NCBI GenBank assembly: GCA_037042915.1
Contig: CM073202.1
Coordinates: 3,286,001-3,350,000 of the forward strand
From: Auricularia sp. M13
Taxonomy: Eukaryota; Basidiomycota; Agaricomycetes; Auriculariales; Auriculariaceae
Length of the DNA: 64,000 nucleotides
Direction of reading: 5' to 3'
A model generated the notes under the pieces. That model ran no database searches and had not been told where the DNA came from. It worked only from the letters and a program-made list of their open reading frames with translations. Position 1 is the stretch's first letter. Every line of letters begins with the position of its first letter. The translations under genes were made by a program, and so were the position numbers. Of this stretch, positions 1 to 9,787 are shown piece after piece.

Positions 1-119
1 GGATTGGGAGGCAGTGGTCCGGGACTCGGCGGTCGCGACGACGAATTGAACGAGTCCTCCGATGCCACGCTCGACGCACTTCCTGGAGTGGAGTTCGCAG
101 ACTGGTATCCGCCGCTCAT
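1..119 (-). CDS. N-terminus of a gene running off the left edge (partial, unidentified)
   Basis: An ATG at 119 on the minus strand opens a frame that stays open to the window edge. It begins MSGGYQSANS and is rich in Ser and Pro, ending PGPLPPNP at the edge. Such disordered Ser/Pro-rich starts are common in fungal kinases, synthases and regulators, but no domain is visible in these 39 residues. Upstream sequence (120-450) is non-coding in appearance and could hold the promoter. The call rests only on the start codon, the open frame and composition. Confidence 0.35.
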   Translation of the reverse strand, partial: MSGGYQSANSTPGSASSVASEDSFNSSSRPPSPGPLPPN

Positions 120-1444
120 GGTAGTCAAAAGAAAAGACACGAAGTGACAGCATGCCGGAAGCCGTGGTTATATGGAGTCATTGGTCGAACTGAGATGGTT
201 CGGGGGTCTCGAGGAAGTAACGATCCTCGTCACAACACGAGGCAGGGTAGTGTCGAACGAGGCGCGTGTTGACACGGCACATTCGGGCCGAGGTTCGTCG
301 AGCATGTCAAGGCTTGCAGAGTTCGGACATCGGGTGAAGGATTTGACGAGACCTGGTAACACTGGAAGGGGCCGCCCAGACATCCCACCAATAGCACATG
401 TACAACGACAGCAGGTTTCATAGACGTATATCCTTTGACATGCACGCGCTAAGTTAGATTACCACGCATCATTGAAGTGCGCGCGCCGTGTGTCGATATG
501 CAACTTGGAAACTGAGGCCTGAAGTCCCAAAGAGTGTCCTAAGAACGTGCCTTTGCAACTTCGGAATGACTAAGTTAGGCTTCGGAGTGGGCTTATACGT
601 TGGAAATCCTGGCAGCGCCTGATCTAGCCGTCGACCGGGGTCAAGGACAGTGCCGCAAGCAGGCCGCAAGAGCCCGAAGATGTGCCACGTGGCGGGGCGG
701 CAAATGTCACGAACGCGAAGAGAGCCGAAGAAGCGACGACGAAACGAGCGGACTGCATTCTGGCGAAGTTGAGACGCGGGTGGTCCTGAGTGGCTGGCGA
801 CGACTTGGAGTGTACTGCTGGTGGAGCAGGGTGACGCCAAGTGAGAGAGTAGCTGTAGAACGCGTCCGGCGGATCAATCCGGACCTTCTCCTCCTCGCAT
901 ATCAACTGCCAAAACTCTGCCAGCAAACTTGACGGTCGTGCTGCTTCGCGTAAAAAGTCCTCGGTGACGACACAGCGGCTTTTGGGGCTACGCGGCCGAG
1001 CACGTATATGCTCTTGCATTGCAATCGTGTAGGAGCAGGAAACCCGTCGTGAGTTTTCGTACACATTTGGACAGTGAATCGTTCTTCTGACAACAAGCAC
1101 CCGCCACAGCCGTCCGAAACTACGTGAATATTTACATAATATATACTTGAGTGCTCTCCGGTAAGCTGCCGCTGTCATTCGTCCAGTCTCGCCTTTCTTT
1201 ACCATCTATGGAATCCATAGCCGCGCAATCCCAGCTCCTTGGCACATTCTTCCGGCAGCAAGTCTTCGACCATGTGACCCGCTGGCAGTATTTCTTCCCA
1301 ATATCTGATTATACCCATTCTAGGACAGGCACGCCCATCAAATCCATCTTGACAATGCCCCACGTGATGCGGCGGTAACGCGGCGCGACAGAGTATATAG
1401 GTCAAAGGGGCCTGCGTCTGGAATTCCTCGCGGCACGTATCAAG
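120..1444. other. Intergenic stretch, no supported gene
   Basis: Several overlapping open frames occur on both strands, but none shows a recognisable domain. One minus-strand frame has an ATG at 758 followed by a signal-peptide-like hydrophobic run (RFVVASSALFAFVTFAA) and ends at 624. It could be the first exon of a small secreted protein or its remnant. A TATATA box at about 1392-1397 lies some 50 bp before the lipase start and is its probable core promoter. Confidence 0.4.
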
Positions 1445-2766
1445 ATGCTGTTTACGCCTGTCCTTGCCCTGACCTCCCTGGTCGTTGCTTCGCTCGCCGT
1501 CGACCAAGGTGTGCATAGCAGTGTTCGGGAAGGGTTGTATACTCAGGTGGAATAGCTGTCTACGATGACCTGGTGCACTACTTCAAGTATGCCACCTCGA
1601 CCTACGCGACTGCATGCGCGCGTCCCAACGGAAATACGCTTGTCGCAACTGTGAGTCCCGGTCGCATGCATGGTGTCAATTGCACGTTGACCGCTTGTGC
1701 AGTTCTCTGACAAGCACACGGGCGCGCACGGGTTTATCGCCCGCGACGACACGAAACAGGAGTTTGTCGTCGCATTCCGTGGAAGGTACACGCCGCTCTC
1801 CCGCCGTCGCCGGCGTTCCTGACACATGTTGGTGTGCCTGCCGTTCCGCAGCACGAGCCTGCAGGACGTAAAACTGTTCAATGAAACTGAATTGGTCGAT
1901 TACCCTGGAGTGGGAGGCCTCCAGCGTATGCCCGACTGCGCTCTTCCGTTGCTCGGCTGAGCAACCCTCTCTAGCGCCACGCGTGCACAAGGGCTTTATC
2001 AGCGCATACAACAGCGTCAAGCCTGCCATCGTAAACACCCTGACGGCCGCTCTTGTCGGATCTCACGCGCACTATGCGCTCGTTGCGGTTGGGCACGACA
2101 TTGGTGGCGCGCTAGCCGTTCTGGCTGGTGTAACGCTGCGCACTACGTTCATTGACAAGTAAGCGCTACATACACACGGCTCATTCACGAACGATGGTGC
2201 CTGAGGGCATTTTCAGCCGCTCTCAGGTGTACACATACGGCCAGCCGCGCACTGGCGATCTCCTCTTTGCGTTCTTCATTGACGAATTGATGGGTTTCTC
2301 GGTACATCGCGGTGAGTTCATTTGCTCATCCTTTGTTCGAATGTCTGACGTCCCTGTAGCCGTCAACAAGAAGGACGGGTAAGTCCCACATTCTCGCCCG
2401 ATTTCGAATTTAATGTCTCGGACAGCGTCCCGAAAATAATTCCTCTGGACATTGAGAATGGCTACGTGCACCATCGTTCGTCCTCTTTGTACGCACCATC
2501 GTCAACAGGAAGCTGATCACGCACTACAGCGGCGGAATACTGGACGAGCGCGGATCCACCGAGTGCCGCGACGACTGTCGGATGCCAGGAGTTCGGATCC
2601 GCTGTCGTTGGTGAGGACGAGACGTGCTCGCTCTCTGTCAACACGCACCTGCCGAACGCCGACCACTATGTTGTGCGTAATGTTTGTGGAAATTTCCACT
2701 CTTTGGCGCTCAATTTTCCTGTCGCAGTACTACGGGATCCCGGTCACGCAGTCGTTCTGCTCTTAG
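1445..2766 (+). CDS. Secreted class-3 lipase-like protein with Asp at the nucleophile position
   Basis: Ten exons can be joined with GT..AG introns of 38-66 bp: 1445-1508, 1547-1650, 1703-1785, 1852-1925, 1975-2158, 2217-2311, 2360-2378, 2426-2475, 2530-2672 and 2728-2766. They give 855 nt in one uninterrupted frame, 284 residues. The first ~20 residues (MLFTPVLALTSLVVASLA) form a signal peptide. The class-3 lipase/feruloyl esterase fold is shown by VVAFRGS, PRVHKGFISAYNSV, VYTYGQPRTGD, DGVPKIIP (catalytic Asp) and YVHHPAEYW (catalytic His). In this family the nucleophile elbow is GHSLGGAL; here it reads GHDIGGAL at about nt 2092-2115, so Ser is replaced by Asp. Frame and splice sites are otherwise intact, so this looks like a maintained but probably catalytically altered protein rather than a decayed one. 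A 19-nt exon (2360-2378) is notable. Confidence 0.88.
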
Positions 2767-3506
2767 CTTTATTAGTGGGCCCACCTGCGCAGAATGGGGT
2801 GATGTAACTGAAGCGTTCTATGGACTACTGGACAATGAATTCGTTTTCATCAGGTATGGATGTCGAAGGCAGATATATTCGACAAGGCAACACGCCGGCA
2901 CACGCGGTGGCTAAATAGGCAAACTAGGACTTGAGCGCACACAGTCTCTCGCTCACGGGCAGACCATCTGTCCTTTAATGTGTAGTGCATTCGACGTGGG
3001 AATGCATGCTTACGAGACGTGAGCGCTAGGTTCAAAACTTCAGGGCCCTACAAGTGGGGCTGGTAGCCATATGGTCTGCGCTCGGCGCGTTCAGGCCGCA
3101 AATCAAAGCAGCGGAATGTCGCCAATCGGGGAGATGTCAATGAGCTATCTCATCTGGCACTGGGCCCACACTTCTACCGTGGAATAGAGGGCCGAACAAT
3201 GCATCACATAGAAGATTATGTTGATATTTCCCCGGTTTTCATAGGCTTGAGATATTTACGTCGGATCCGGGTAGGATGGAGACCTTGACGCTTCACCCTT
3301 GTCCTCAAGCAGATGGGCGGGAATACCATCAATGGTATTTTTACCAGATTGAGACCTCAAATATGTGTGATTGAAGCATGTGTACGTTTTTGTTCCGACG
3401 CAGCATCAAATCTGACTCCGAAACGCGCTTTTTTCTTTTTCGGAGTTTTTACCGCGCAGCCAGCGTGACTGCTCTTGCTCTGGCGCCTGGAACATATCAC
3501 ACCTCA
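2767..3506. other. Intergenic stretch, nothing recognised
   Basis: This stretch separates the lipase stop codon from the first F-box gene. Short frames exist, but none has a domain or plausible splice partners. It presumably holds the lipase terminator and the F-box promoter. Confidence 0.5.
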
Positions 3507-5092
3507 ATGGAAAGGTACGTGTCGTATGCTCCGTATCATCCATTTTTGAATTCCGAACACTGCGTGGCAGCGTCGGGCTTGAATTCCCGATTGTGCGTTT
3601 GCACCGCGACGCGCTTTCGCTGGTTTTCAGCGCGGCGTGGGAGGAAACGGTTACTAGGGATCAAAGATCAGCACTCACTGTTCCACTGACTCTGTCACAC
3701 GTCTGTCGGCAGTGGCGAGCTGTTGCACTGACGCAACCGCGCTTGTGGACCGAATTCTTCTGGAAGCCAGGCGACAGCGTCGAAGCCGCGCTCGCCGTGC
3801 TGGAGCGTTCGCGTGCTGCACCGCTACGCATGCATATTGCCTTGGGCAAGCTGATCGGAACATCTGAAACTGACGATATCGTCACCCTCGACATGCTTGC
3901 GGAAGGGCACAACGTCCTTGAAGCTGCCAAGGCCCATTTCCATCGCGTCGCAAATCTCAAACTCTCTTTCGGCTTGGAGAGCCTGCACAGCACCGCGCTT
4001 GCGCCGCTTTTTGACTCAGAAAGTCCCCAGTGCAACATGCCACGGCTTCGCTTCATCAACGTCGAGTTTACGGACCCTCGCCCTCTGCCACTGGACTTGG
4101 CCCCTCGTCTCAACATCGCGAGTCCGCCTCTGATCTCAATTTCTCTAAACGGAGTACACATGGTGGACGTGCGCCGTCTCGTGGGGCGGGCGACGACGCA
4201 CATCGAGTTTAGCTGCCTCAATCTGGCTCTGGCTGATTTGTGCAGCATTCTGGACCTCGCTCCCAACTTAAGACTTCTGCACATATTCTTTTGCAGAGTC
4301 TTCCAAGACCCACAGGGCCCGCTATTCGAAGCACCGCGCATATCCAGCAGCCTGGACTCGGTCAACATCCTCTCGCCGCAGCGGGAAACCTTGCGTCTTC
4401 TGCGAATGCTAATACCCGCTGAAGCTCTCTTGCATGTGCGCGAGGTCGGCGTGCTATCATTTCGCGCCGAAACGCCCCTCGACGCAGCTTTGGAGTTCCT
4501 GCACATCGATAAGCTCTGCACGCGAGTCAGTATTGTTTCGATAGAAGTGTCGCGCCACGGGCTGCAGTTTACAACTGACACGGGGATGGAGCGCAACCTC
4601 TCTGGCGATATGCCCTCTCTGGACTTTCTGCGCGAGCTCTTTACATCGCCGTCAGGGACCGAATCCACTGCGGGCTCTGGGGTGGTGTCTGCATTGCGCG
4701 AGCTCAGCGTCGGTATCGATTTCTGGGCCGACCTGATGCGTCTTTTCGAGGCCGCTGGTGCATGTCTGCCGGCGCTGGAGGAGGTCAGATTGTCCATCAG
4801 CCAGGATGACTTTCTCGATCATGGAGGGGCTGAATCGGATTTCTACAATGGGGCGCGGATCGCTGCGCCGCAGCTACAGTCCATCGAGGTGTGCCTGTAC
4901 GGTCGCGTGCCGCCGACGCTGCCCTTGGTTCAACGCTACATCCATGCGCTGTGGAGCTTCCTCCCGCCTCAAGACGGCGAGATGAGCGTCATGTACTATG
5001 ACAGGTCTCATGACGAAAACCTCTTACCCACCTTTTTCGACATTTACGAAACCGAGATGGAACGCCTTCGCATTGCTGTAGAACGACGATAG
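3507..5092 (+). CDS. F-box protein, type A (copy A1)
   Basis: The long open frame to the stop at 5090-5092 has no nearby in-frame ATG. A good model is an 8-nt first exon (3507-3514, ATG GAA AG), an intron 3515-3570 (GTACGT..GGCAG) and a second exon from 3571, giving MESVGLEFPIVRLHRDAL. The F-box follows (DALSLVFSAAWEE.., then LSHVCRQWRAVALTQPRLW), at about residues 12-60. The remaining ~440 residues are a leucine-rich, LRR-like region typical of Agaricomycete F-box proteins, which recruit substrates to SCF ubiquitin ligases. It is a diverged paralogue of the genes at 8375-9787 and 34576-36000 (shared VEAALxxLERSR, ending near ETxMERL versus EETxRxM). Substrate unknown. Confidence 0.8.
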
Positions 5093-5614
5093 ACTTCTCT
5101 ATTCTAATCCAGCGGGACGGGACTCAGCGGAGCGTTCGCGCCATAGCATGGCTGGATATATCGAACTTGGATTAACCTTTGCCAACAAGTAACAAATACC
5201 TGCCAAATGAAACTTCCCCCCTCTCCATTAGCTTATTTCGACATCAGCTTAAATCCAAACCCCGCATGCCTTCCCGCAGGGCAGACTTTAGGCCTGGTAT
5301 CAGTAGAGGATACCAACACCACACGGGGGAATGCGACAACAAATCACACAGACAGCTAGGCGGCCGACTAGCGGCCGACGTCGAGGTGCGCGAGGTTCGG
5401 ACTCCAGCGATGCGCCGCTCGGCATCGTGTCCAATTCCTGCTGAGGAACCCCGTTCGCGGCGACGACGCAAGTCTGCGAGGGGCGTATCTCAATCGATGG
5501 GCGCCAGGCTGGCTGGAGAAGGAATAAACCGGTGTGGGACCTTCCCGCGCGCAAATCGTCCGGGCTGGCAGTAGAGCGTGGCACTTTAGACCCCAAGCTT
5601 AAGATCAATGTATA
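5093..5614. other. Intergenic stretch between convergent F-box genes
   Basis: This 520-bp stretch lies between the stop codons of two convergent F-box genes. Open frames here are short and compositionally random. It should hold both terminators; nothing else is visible. Confidence 0.5.
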
Positions 5615-7099
5615 CTAAGACCTCCGCACAACATCATCCGCGATTCGCAAGAGCAAGCTGTAATCGGCGTCCATCCTGAGTAAGCCGTCGTAGATGGAGA
5701 CGGTCCTCAGCTTGCGGTCCACCCCCCGCAGCAGCTGCTGCGTGATGTAGAAAATCATCGTTTCCGGGTACGGCGTGGGCGGGTGCTCGATCTCGCTCCG
5801 AAATTCGACGGTCTCGAGCGCCGGGAATGCCGGGACGCCCGCAGGCAGCAGCCGCCCCGCAGCGGCGGCGTACACGGGCATCTCGACAACGAGCGCGCTG
5901 ACCAGCGCCGCGACGCGCGGCGAGACGCGCGGGAGGAGCGGGAGGCCGACGGTGGCGTCCGGCGCGTGCAGCCGCGCGGGGTGCGCGTCCCACGCGGCGG
6001 TCAGCGCGGGATCGAGGTGACACGCGAACGGGAGCTCGAGCGCGCGGGTGCGCGCGCCGTCGCCGAGCGCAAACACCAGGCGCTCGCCTTCGTCCTCGCC
6101 CGTATCATCCGCGTACTGGCCCGGGCGCCGGCGCGTAAGTCGGAACAATGCCGGGCGCGCTACAGCAGCCAGCACGCAGAATCCGTCGTACTTGCACGGT
6201 CGGGCATAGCTGAACGTCAGCGCGCGGTACGGCGCGTCGAGCAGGCGCACGGCGTGCGGGTGCGTCCGCTCCGTGATGCGCATCACGCCCACGCGGGGCA
6301 CGCGCGCGCAGGCGGCTTTGAGCGCGTCAAGATCCTGCGGGACGTTGCTGCCGCTCGTACGGCGATTGCGATGTGGGAAGCGGAGCAGCAGCGTCCGCAG
6401 GTTGGGTGTTTGCTGCAGATACGCCAGCACGTCGTTGGCGGCGGAGTCGTAATACGGGAGGCGCAGGAAGGTCAGTGACTCTGAGAGCTGCGGGAGGGCG
6501 CCGACGCCGGCGGTCATGGCCATCCGCCGCAAGGACGGCAGGCGGAGGCGCTGCGTGCTGTTGAAACCGGGAACAAGAGGAAAGCCGCCGTCCAGATCAT
6601 CCTGTGGCGACTCCACGACCAGGGAATCCAGCATGGGCAGTTCGTCGAAGAACCGAAAAAAGACGAGGGGGATCATGGATGCCGCCGAATGGAACTGTAT
6701 AGCTGCGATGCGGTGCGAGTGAGGCGCCATGGACTGCGCCAGGCTCTCAATGACGTTAATGTCGGTATATTTTACAGAGATAGTGACCTGCAGGGTCAAG
6801 GGCAGCGAGTGACTCCGGGGTAGAAGCGCAACTACCTCGCGGAGGTTGCTAGTACCGGTGCTGGGCGTTTTGGAACAGGCGCGGCACTCGCACTGTGTGG
6901 AGTGGATGGAGGACCGGAACGTGAGCGAACACCAGAGTCGTGGGCAAGATATAGCCACAGAACGCCATAGTTGGCAGACACGCGAAACAGACAGCACGCT
7001 TTCCATCGGCAGAAATTCCCAGATAGTGCACCACAATTCGTTCGGCAGAATCGGCAGGCAATGCAGACGCGAGTAGTTCGGGTTAGAGACTGAGGCCAT
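5615..7099 (-). CDS. F-box protein, type B
   Basis: A single 494-codon exon with a true ATG at 7099 and TAG at 5617. The N-terminal F-box is clear: LPNELWCTIWEFLPMES, then SRVCQLWRSVAISCPRLWCSL, about residues 17-62. The rest is a leucine-rich substrate-recognition region with scattered LRR-like strands, such as LRLPSLRRMAM and LRTLLLRFP. It is not closely related to the type A or C genes here: the F-box agrees in pattern only. The 3' half is very GC-rich (runs of Ala, Arg and Pro), so long antisense frames appear, which are shadows. As an F-box protein it should bind Skp1 in an SCF complex. Confidence 0.82.
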   Translation of the reverse strand: MASVSNPNYSRLHCLPILPNELWCTIWEFLPMESVLSVSRVCQLWRSVAISCPRLWCSLTFRSSIHSTQCECRACSKTPSTGTSNLREVVALLPRSHSLPLTLQVTISVKYTDINVIESLAQSMAPHSHRIAAIQFHSAASMIPLVFFRFFDELPMLDSLVVESPQDDLDGGFPLVPGFNSTQRLRLPSLRRMAMTAGVGALPQLSESLTFLRLPYYDSAANDVLAYLQQTPNLRTLLLRFPHRNRRTSGSNVPQDLDALKAACARVPRVGVMRITERTHPHAVRLLDAPYRALTFSYARPCKYDGFCVLAAVARPALFRLTRRRPGQYADDTGEDEGERLVFALGDGARTRALELPFACHLDPALTAAWDAHPARLHAPDATVGLPLLPRVSPRVAALVSALVVEMPVYAAAAGRLLPAGVPAFPALETVEFRSEIEHPPTPYPETMIFYITQQLLRGVDRKLRTVSIYDGLLRMDADYSLLLRIADDVVRRS

Positions 7100-7524
7100 T
7101 GCACCACTAAAGCCTCTCGGGATAGCCTCTGCGAGAGCTGAGGTAGTCGTAAGGAGCCGAGCACGATAAGCTCCGGATCAGCGGAGTTTGCACGCTGCAC
7201 AGCATCGCCCTCCGGCAGACCGTCCGGCACGACGAGACGGACGCGTTCCTGCCAGAGCGACACCCGAGGTGTGCACAAACTCGCTCGTCATCGCAATCCT
7301 ATGAAATATTGAGGGGAACCCTGCACGTAGGATACTCGTTCCATTATTTGGTATGGAGCGCAGTCGACGCCTTTCGTGCCACCCGTATCGTGTCAATGAA
7401 AAGGAACAAAGGCCGATGGGCACTTCGCTTTGCCACAACCAACATACATAATCCACTATAAGAAGCGCACTCAGTGCTGAGGCGGACTTCCTATCCTCAA
7501 CTCCCGTCGACGTCACCCTCAACG
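7100..7524. other. Divergent intergenic region, F-box type B / CVNH
   Basis: This stretch lies between the minus-strand F-box start (7099) and the plus-strand CVNH start (7525), so it is a divergent promoter region. A TATAA-like element (ctataagaag, about 7457-7466) lies some 60 bp before the CVNH start. No gene was recognised. Confidence 0.4.
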
Positions 7525-8059
7525 ATGCAGCTCAGCAAGCTCCTCACATACTTTGCCGCCCTCTTTTCTGGGACCACGTACTCCGGGTTCAGCACCAACT
7601 GCGTGAACACACATCTCTCCGTCCGCGGCAGCCAAGCCTTCCTCGGTGCGACGTGCATCAACGAGGCGCGATTCCACGAGGGGAACCATTTTTTGGACTT
7701 GAACAAGTGCTTGGTCAACAAGAATGGCGTGCTGGGGTGCGGGGCCAAGTACGTGCCGTATATTTCTGATAGTCTGGCGGCGGCGTTCTTACGGACATAT
7801 CTACTGCAGGGGAAACGCGATGCAGAGCTGCCGGAACTGCACGCTGGCTGGCGCGGTCCTCCAGTGCGGCTGCACGCACACGGCCCACGGCACGTCGGCA
7901 ATAACGGTGCTCGACCTTAGTACGTTGCCGCTCTCTGTTCAGCCCGACGCCCATGAGCTGACGCGAGAGCAGATACCTGCATCGGCAGCAAAGGCGGGCG
8001 GATGGTCTGCCGCGGCTTGTGACATGAGCCTCGGGCTGAGAGTAGCGCTTGAGCTCTGA
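7525..8059 (+). CDS. Secreted CVNH (cyanovirin-N homology) lectin-like protein
   Basis: Two exons, 7525-7748 and 7810-8059, split by a 61-bp intron (GTACGT..CTGCAG), give 157 residues in frame. The start MQLSKLLTYFAALFSG is a signal peptide. The CVNH pattern follows in order: NCVNTHLSV, GATCINEA, LDLNKCLVNKNGVLGCG, then GNAMQSCRNCTL, LQCGCTH and ITVLDLSTL. CVNH proteins bind oligomannose glycans, and in fungi many are secreted. The last ~40 residues do not match the family well and lack the usual second-repeat ending, so the C-terminus may be divergent or involve another intron. The gene at 15389-15962 is a paralogue with the same intron position and the shared GNAxQSCRNCTL core. Confidence 0.78.
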
Positions 8060-8374
8060 GTAGAAGAATTTCTGGTTGGATATATTCAATATGCAATGTG
8101 TGAATGCTTACTAGTTGGAACGGTGTGCGATAGACGCCAGCGCGCATCGTCCCCGCCCGAACGTGACTCAGTCCATCGTCTTCATGATGCGCGAGCTCGC
8201 CCGGATTGCGCGAGGGACATGCTGCAGTACCGTATCAATATCGAAGGTTGAGGACGCAGGGGATCTGCCATCGAAGATGCGGTATGGTAGCTGAGGCAAG
8301 TGGCTGGCTGGTTTTTATGAGGCAACGCACGTAGCACGGGGGACACCCGGGATGTCTGCAGGCATATGGCAGGT
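8060..8374. other. Intergenic stretch between convergent genes
   Basis: This 315-bp stretch lies between the CVNH stop and the F-box A2 stop. No coding sequence or repeat was recognised. Confidence 0.5.
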
Positions 8375-9787
8375 CTATTGCTGATATGGTACTCCTGCCA
8401 TGGATCGCCACGTCTCTTCGCGGAAAAGCTCGCCAAACCGATGCAGATGACTGTTTCCCTCCCCGTGATGGTCAGCTATCGTGAACCCATCATCGCCCAG
8501 CGACGTGGCCCTAATGCAGACCATGCAGGCGATGAAATGGCGGACAAGGTCCGCGCTAGGCATTTCGCTGCCGTGTAGACACACTTCAACAAGAGTCAAG
8601 CTGGGCGCGAGGACGGGTGGTCCGTCGTGCACCGCGTCGTTGTCTCTTTCGAATGAGGACTGGGATACCCAGAGTGTGATCTTTTCAAGTTGCGGAAGGC
8701 TCGGTTCGTCTCCCGCGCCAGCGACCAAGATGATCAGATCCATGAAGAGCTCTAAGGCGATGGAGAGCTCGCGAAGCGTCGTCGAAATAGCGCCGGTGGA
8801 GAAGAGGTCGCCCAAATCGTCCAGCGAGACCGAGTCGCAGTTCATGATGCGCTCCTGGCCTGCTGTCGTGGCGACTGCGAGTTGATATTCGGTGACATTC
8901 AGGTACTTGATGTCGACGAGGTCCGCAATGCGGAGGAAATCGTATGCGACATCTGCAGGGATATCCATGAAGACGGTGTTTATGAAAACCTCCTGTATCG
9001 GGGCGATGGGTACCAGTGACTTGAGAAGGAGAAAATCTGCCAGCTGCAAGCCAAAGACATGGAATATTGCAAACCGTGGGGTCACCGCAATTCCGGTCTG
9101 CGCTCCCACCTGATCGTCATCTATGTTGCAAAAGTAGACATTGAGTTCGTGCAGGTTGGGCGAGAGCTCGAGGACGCGTCGGAGGACACTAGCACTGAGC
9201 GACAGACCCCGCAGGTGTAGCATCGTCGTCGTCGCACCAAAAAGCTGGGGCCAAGAGAGCGGGGTGATTCTGACCAGGGAAATCGAGCACAGGGGAGGAC
9301 ATTCGATGCTAAGGTGGGGGATATCCGTTGCTCCACACGCCTCAATACTGAGGTTGCGAAGACGAGACATCGCACAGGGATTATCTGAGAACAGCACCGA
9401 TAGAACGCCAGCACGCACGTTCACCGTCGAGAACGTCAAGGTCAAGTCTGTCGTCCGCCAAAAATGAGCTGCGGCGGCCGCAAACACAACGTGCCCCTCG
9501 GAAATCAGCGCGCCAGGCGTCCTGGGGTTATTCTTGGGTTCGAGACTGATTTTCATGGTCAGCAGCGCAGACCGCGAGCGCTCCAGAATCGTCAGTGCAG
9601 CCTCGACGTTATTCCCCGGCTCCCAGAAGAACGCCGTCCACAGCCGCGGCTGCGCCAAGGCCAGCGCGCGCCAGCTCCGACAGACGTGCGTCAACGTGAG
9701 AAGGGGCCGGAGCGCTGTCCGCTGATTGTACGACGGTGTTTGCTCTCGCACGGCGCTGAACACCATAGCAAGGGCATCGCTGTTCAA
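8375..9787 (-). CDS. F-box protein, type A (copy A2)
   Basis: A 470-codon open frame ends in TAG at 8377. The F-box is near its start: NSDALAMVFSAVREQ.. and LTHVCRSWRALALAQPRLW. The frame as listed begins at a TTG and no in-frame ATG lies just upstream, so the true start is probably in a short upstream exon, as in the A1 copy. A GACAG acceptor about 10 bp upstream is shared with copy A3. The body is leucine-rich. Nucleotide identity to 34576-36000 is very high over the first ~450 bp by eye, marking a recent duplication in opposite orientation on the two sides of the KDZ block. Role inferred: SCF substrate adaptor. Confidence 0.8.
   Translation of the reverse strand: MNSDALAMVFSAVREQTPSYNQRTALRPLLTLTHVCRSWRALALAQPRLWTAFFWEPGNNVEAALTILERSRSALLTMKISLEPKNNPRTPGALISEGHVVFAAAAAHFWRTTDLTLTFSTVNVRAGVLSVLFSDNPCAMSRLRNLSIEACGATDIPHLSIECPPLCSISLVRITPLSWPQLFGATTTMLHLRGLSLSASVLRRVLELSPNLHELNVYFCNIDDDQVGAQTGIAVTPRFAIFHVFGLQLADFLLLKSLVPIAPIQEVFINTVFMDIPADVAYDFLRIADLVDIKYLNVTEYQLAVATTAGQERIMNCDSVSLDDLGDLFSTGAISTTLRELSIALELFMDLIILVAGAGDEPSLPQLEKITLWVSQSSFERDNDAVHDGPPVLAPSLTLVEVCLHGSEMPSADLVRHFIACMVCIRATSLGDDGFTIADHHGEGNSHLHRFGELFREETWRSMAGVPYQQ

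Noticed and set aside
624-758. Small secreted-protein-like frame (MQSARFVVASS..)
   Set aside because: There is a good signal-peptide-like run but no conserved continuation, no cysteine pattern and no convincing splice; left as a note in the intergenic entry.
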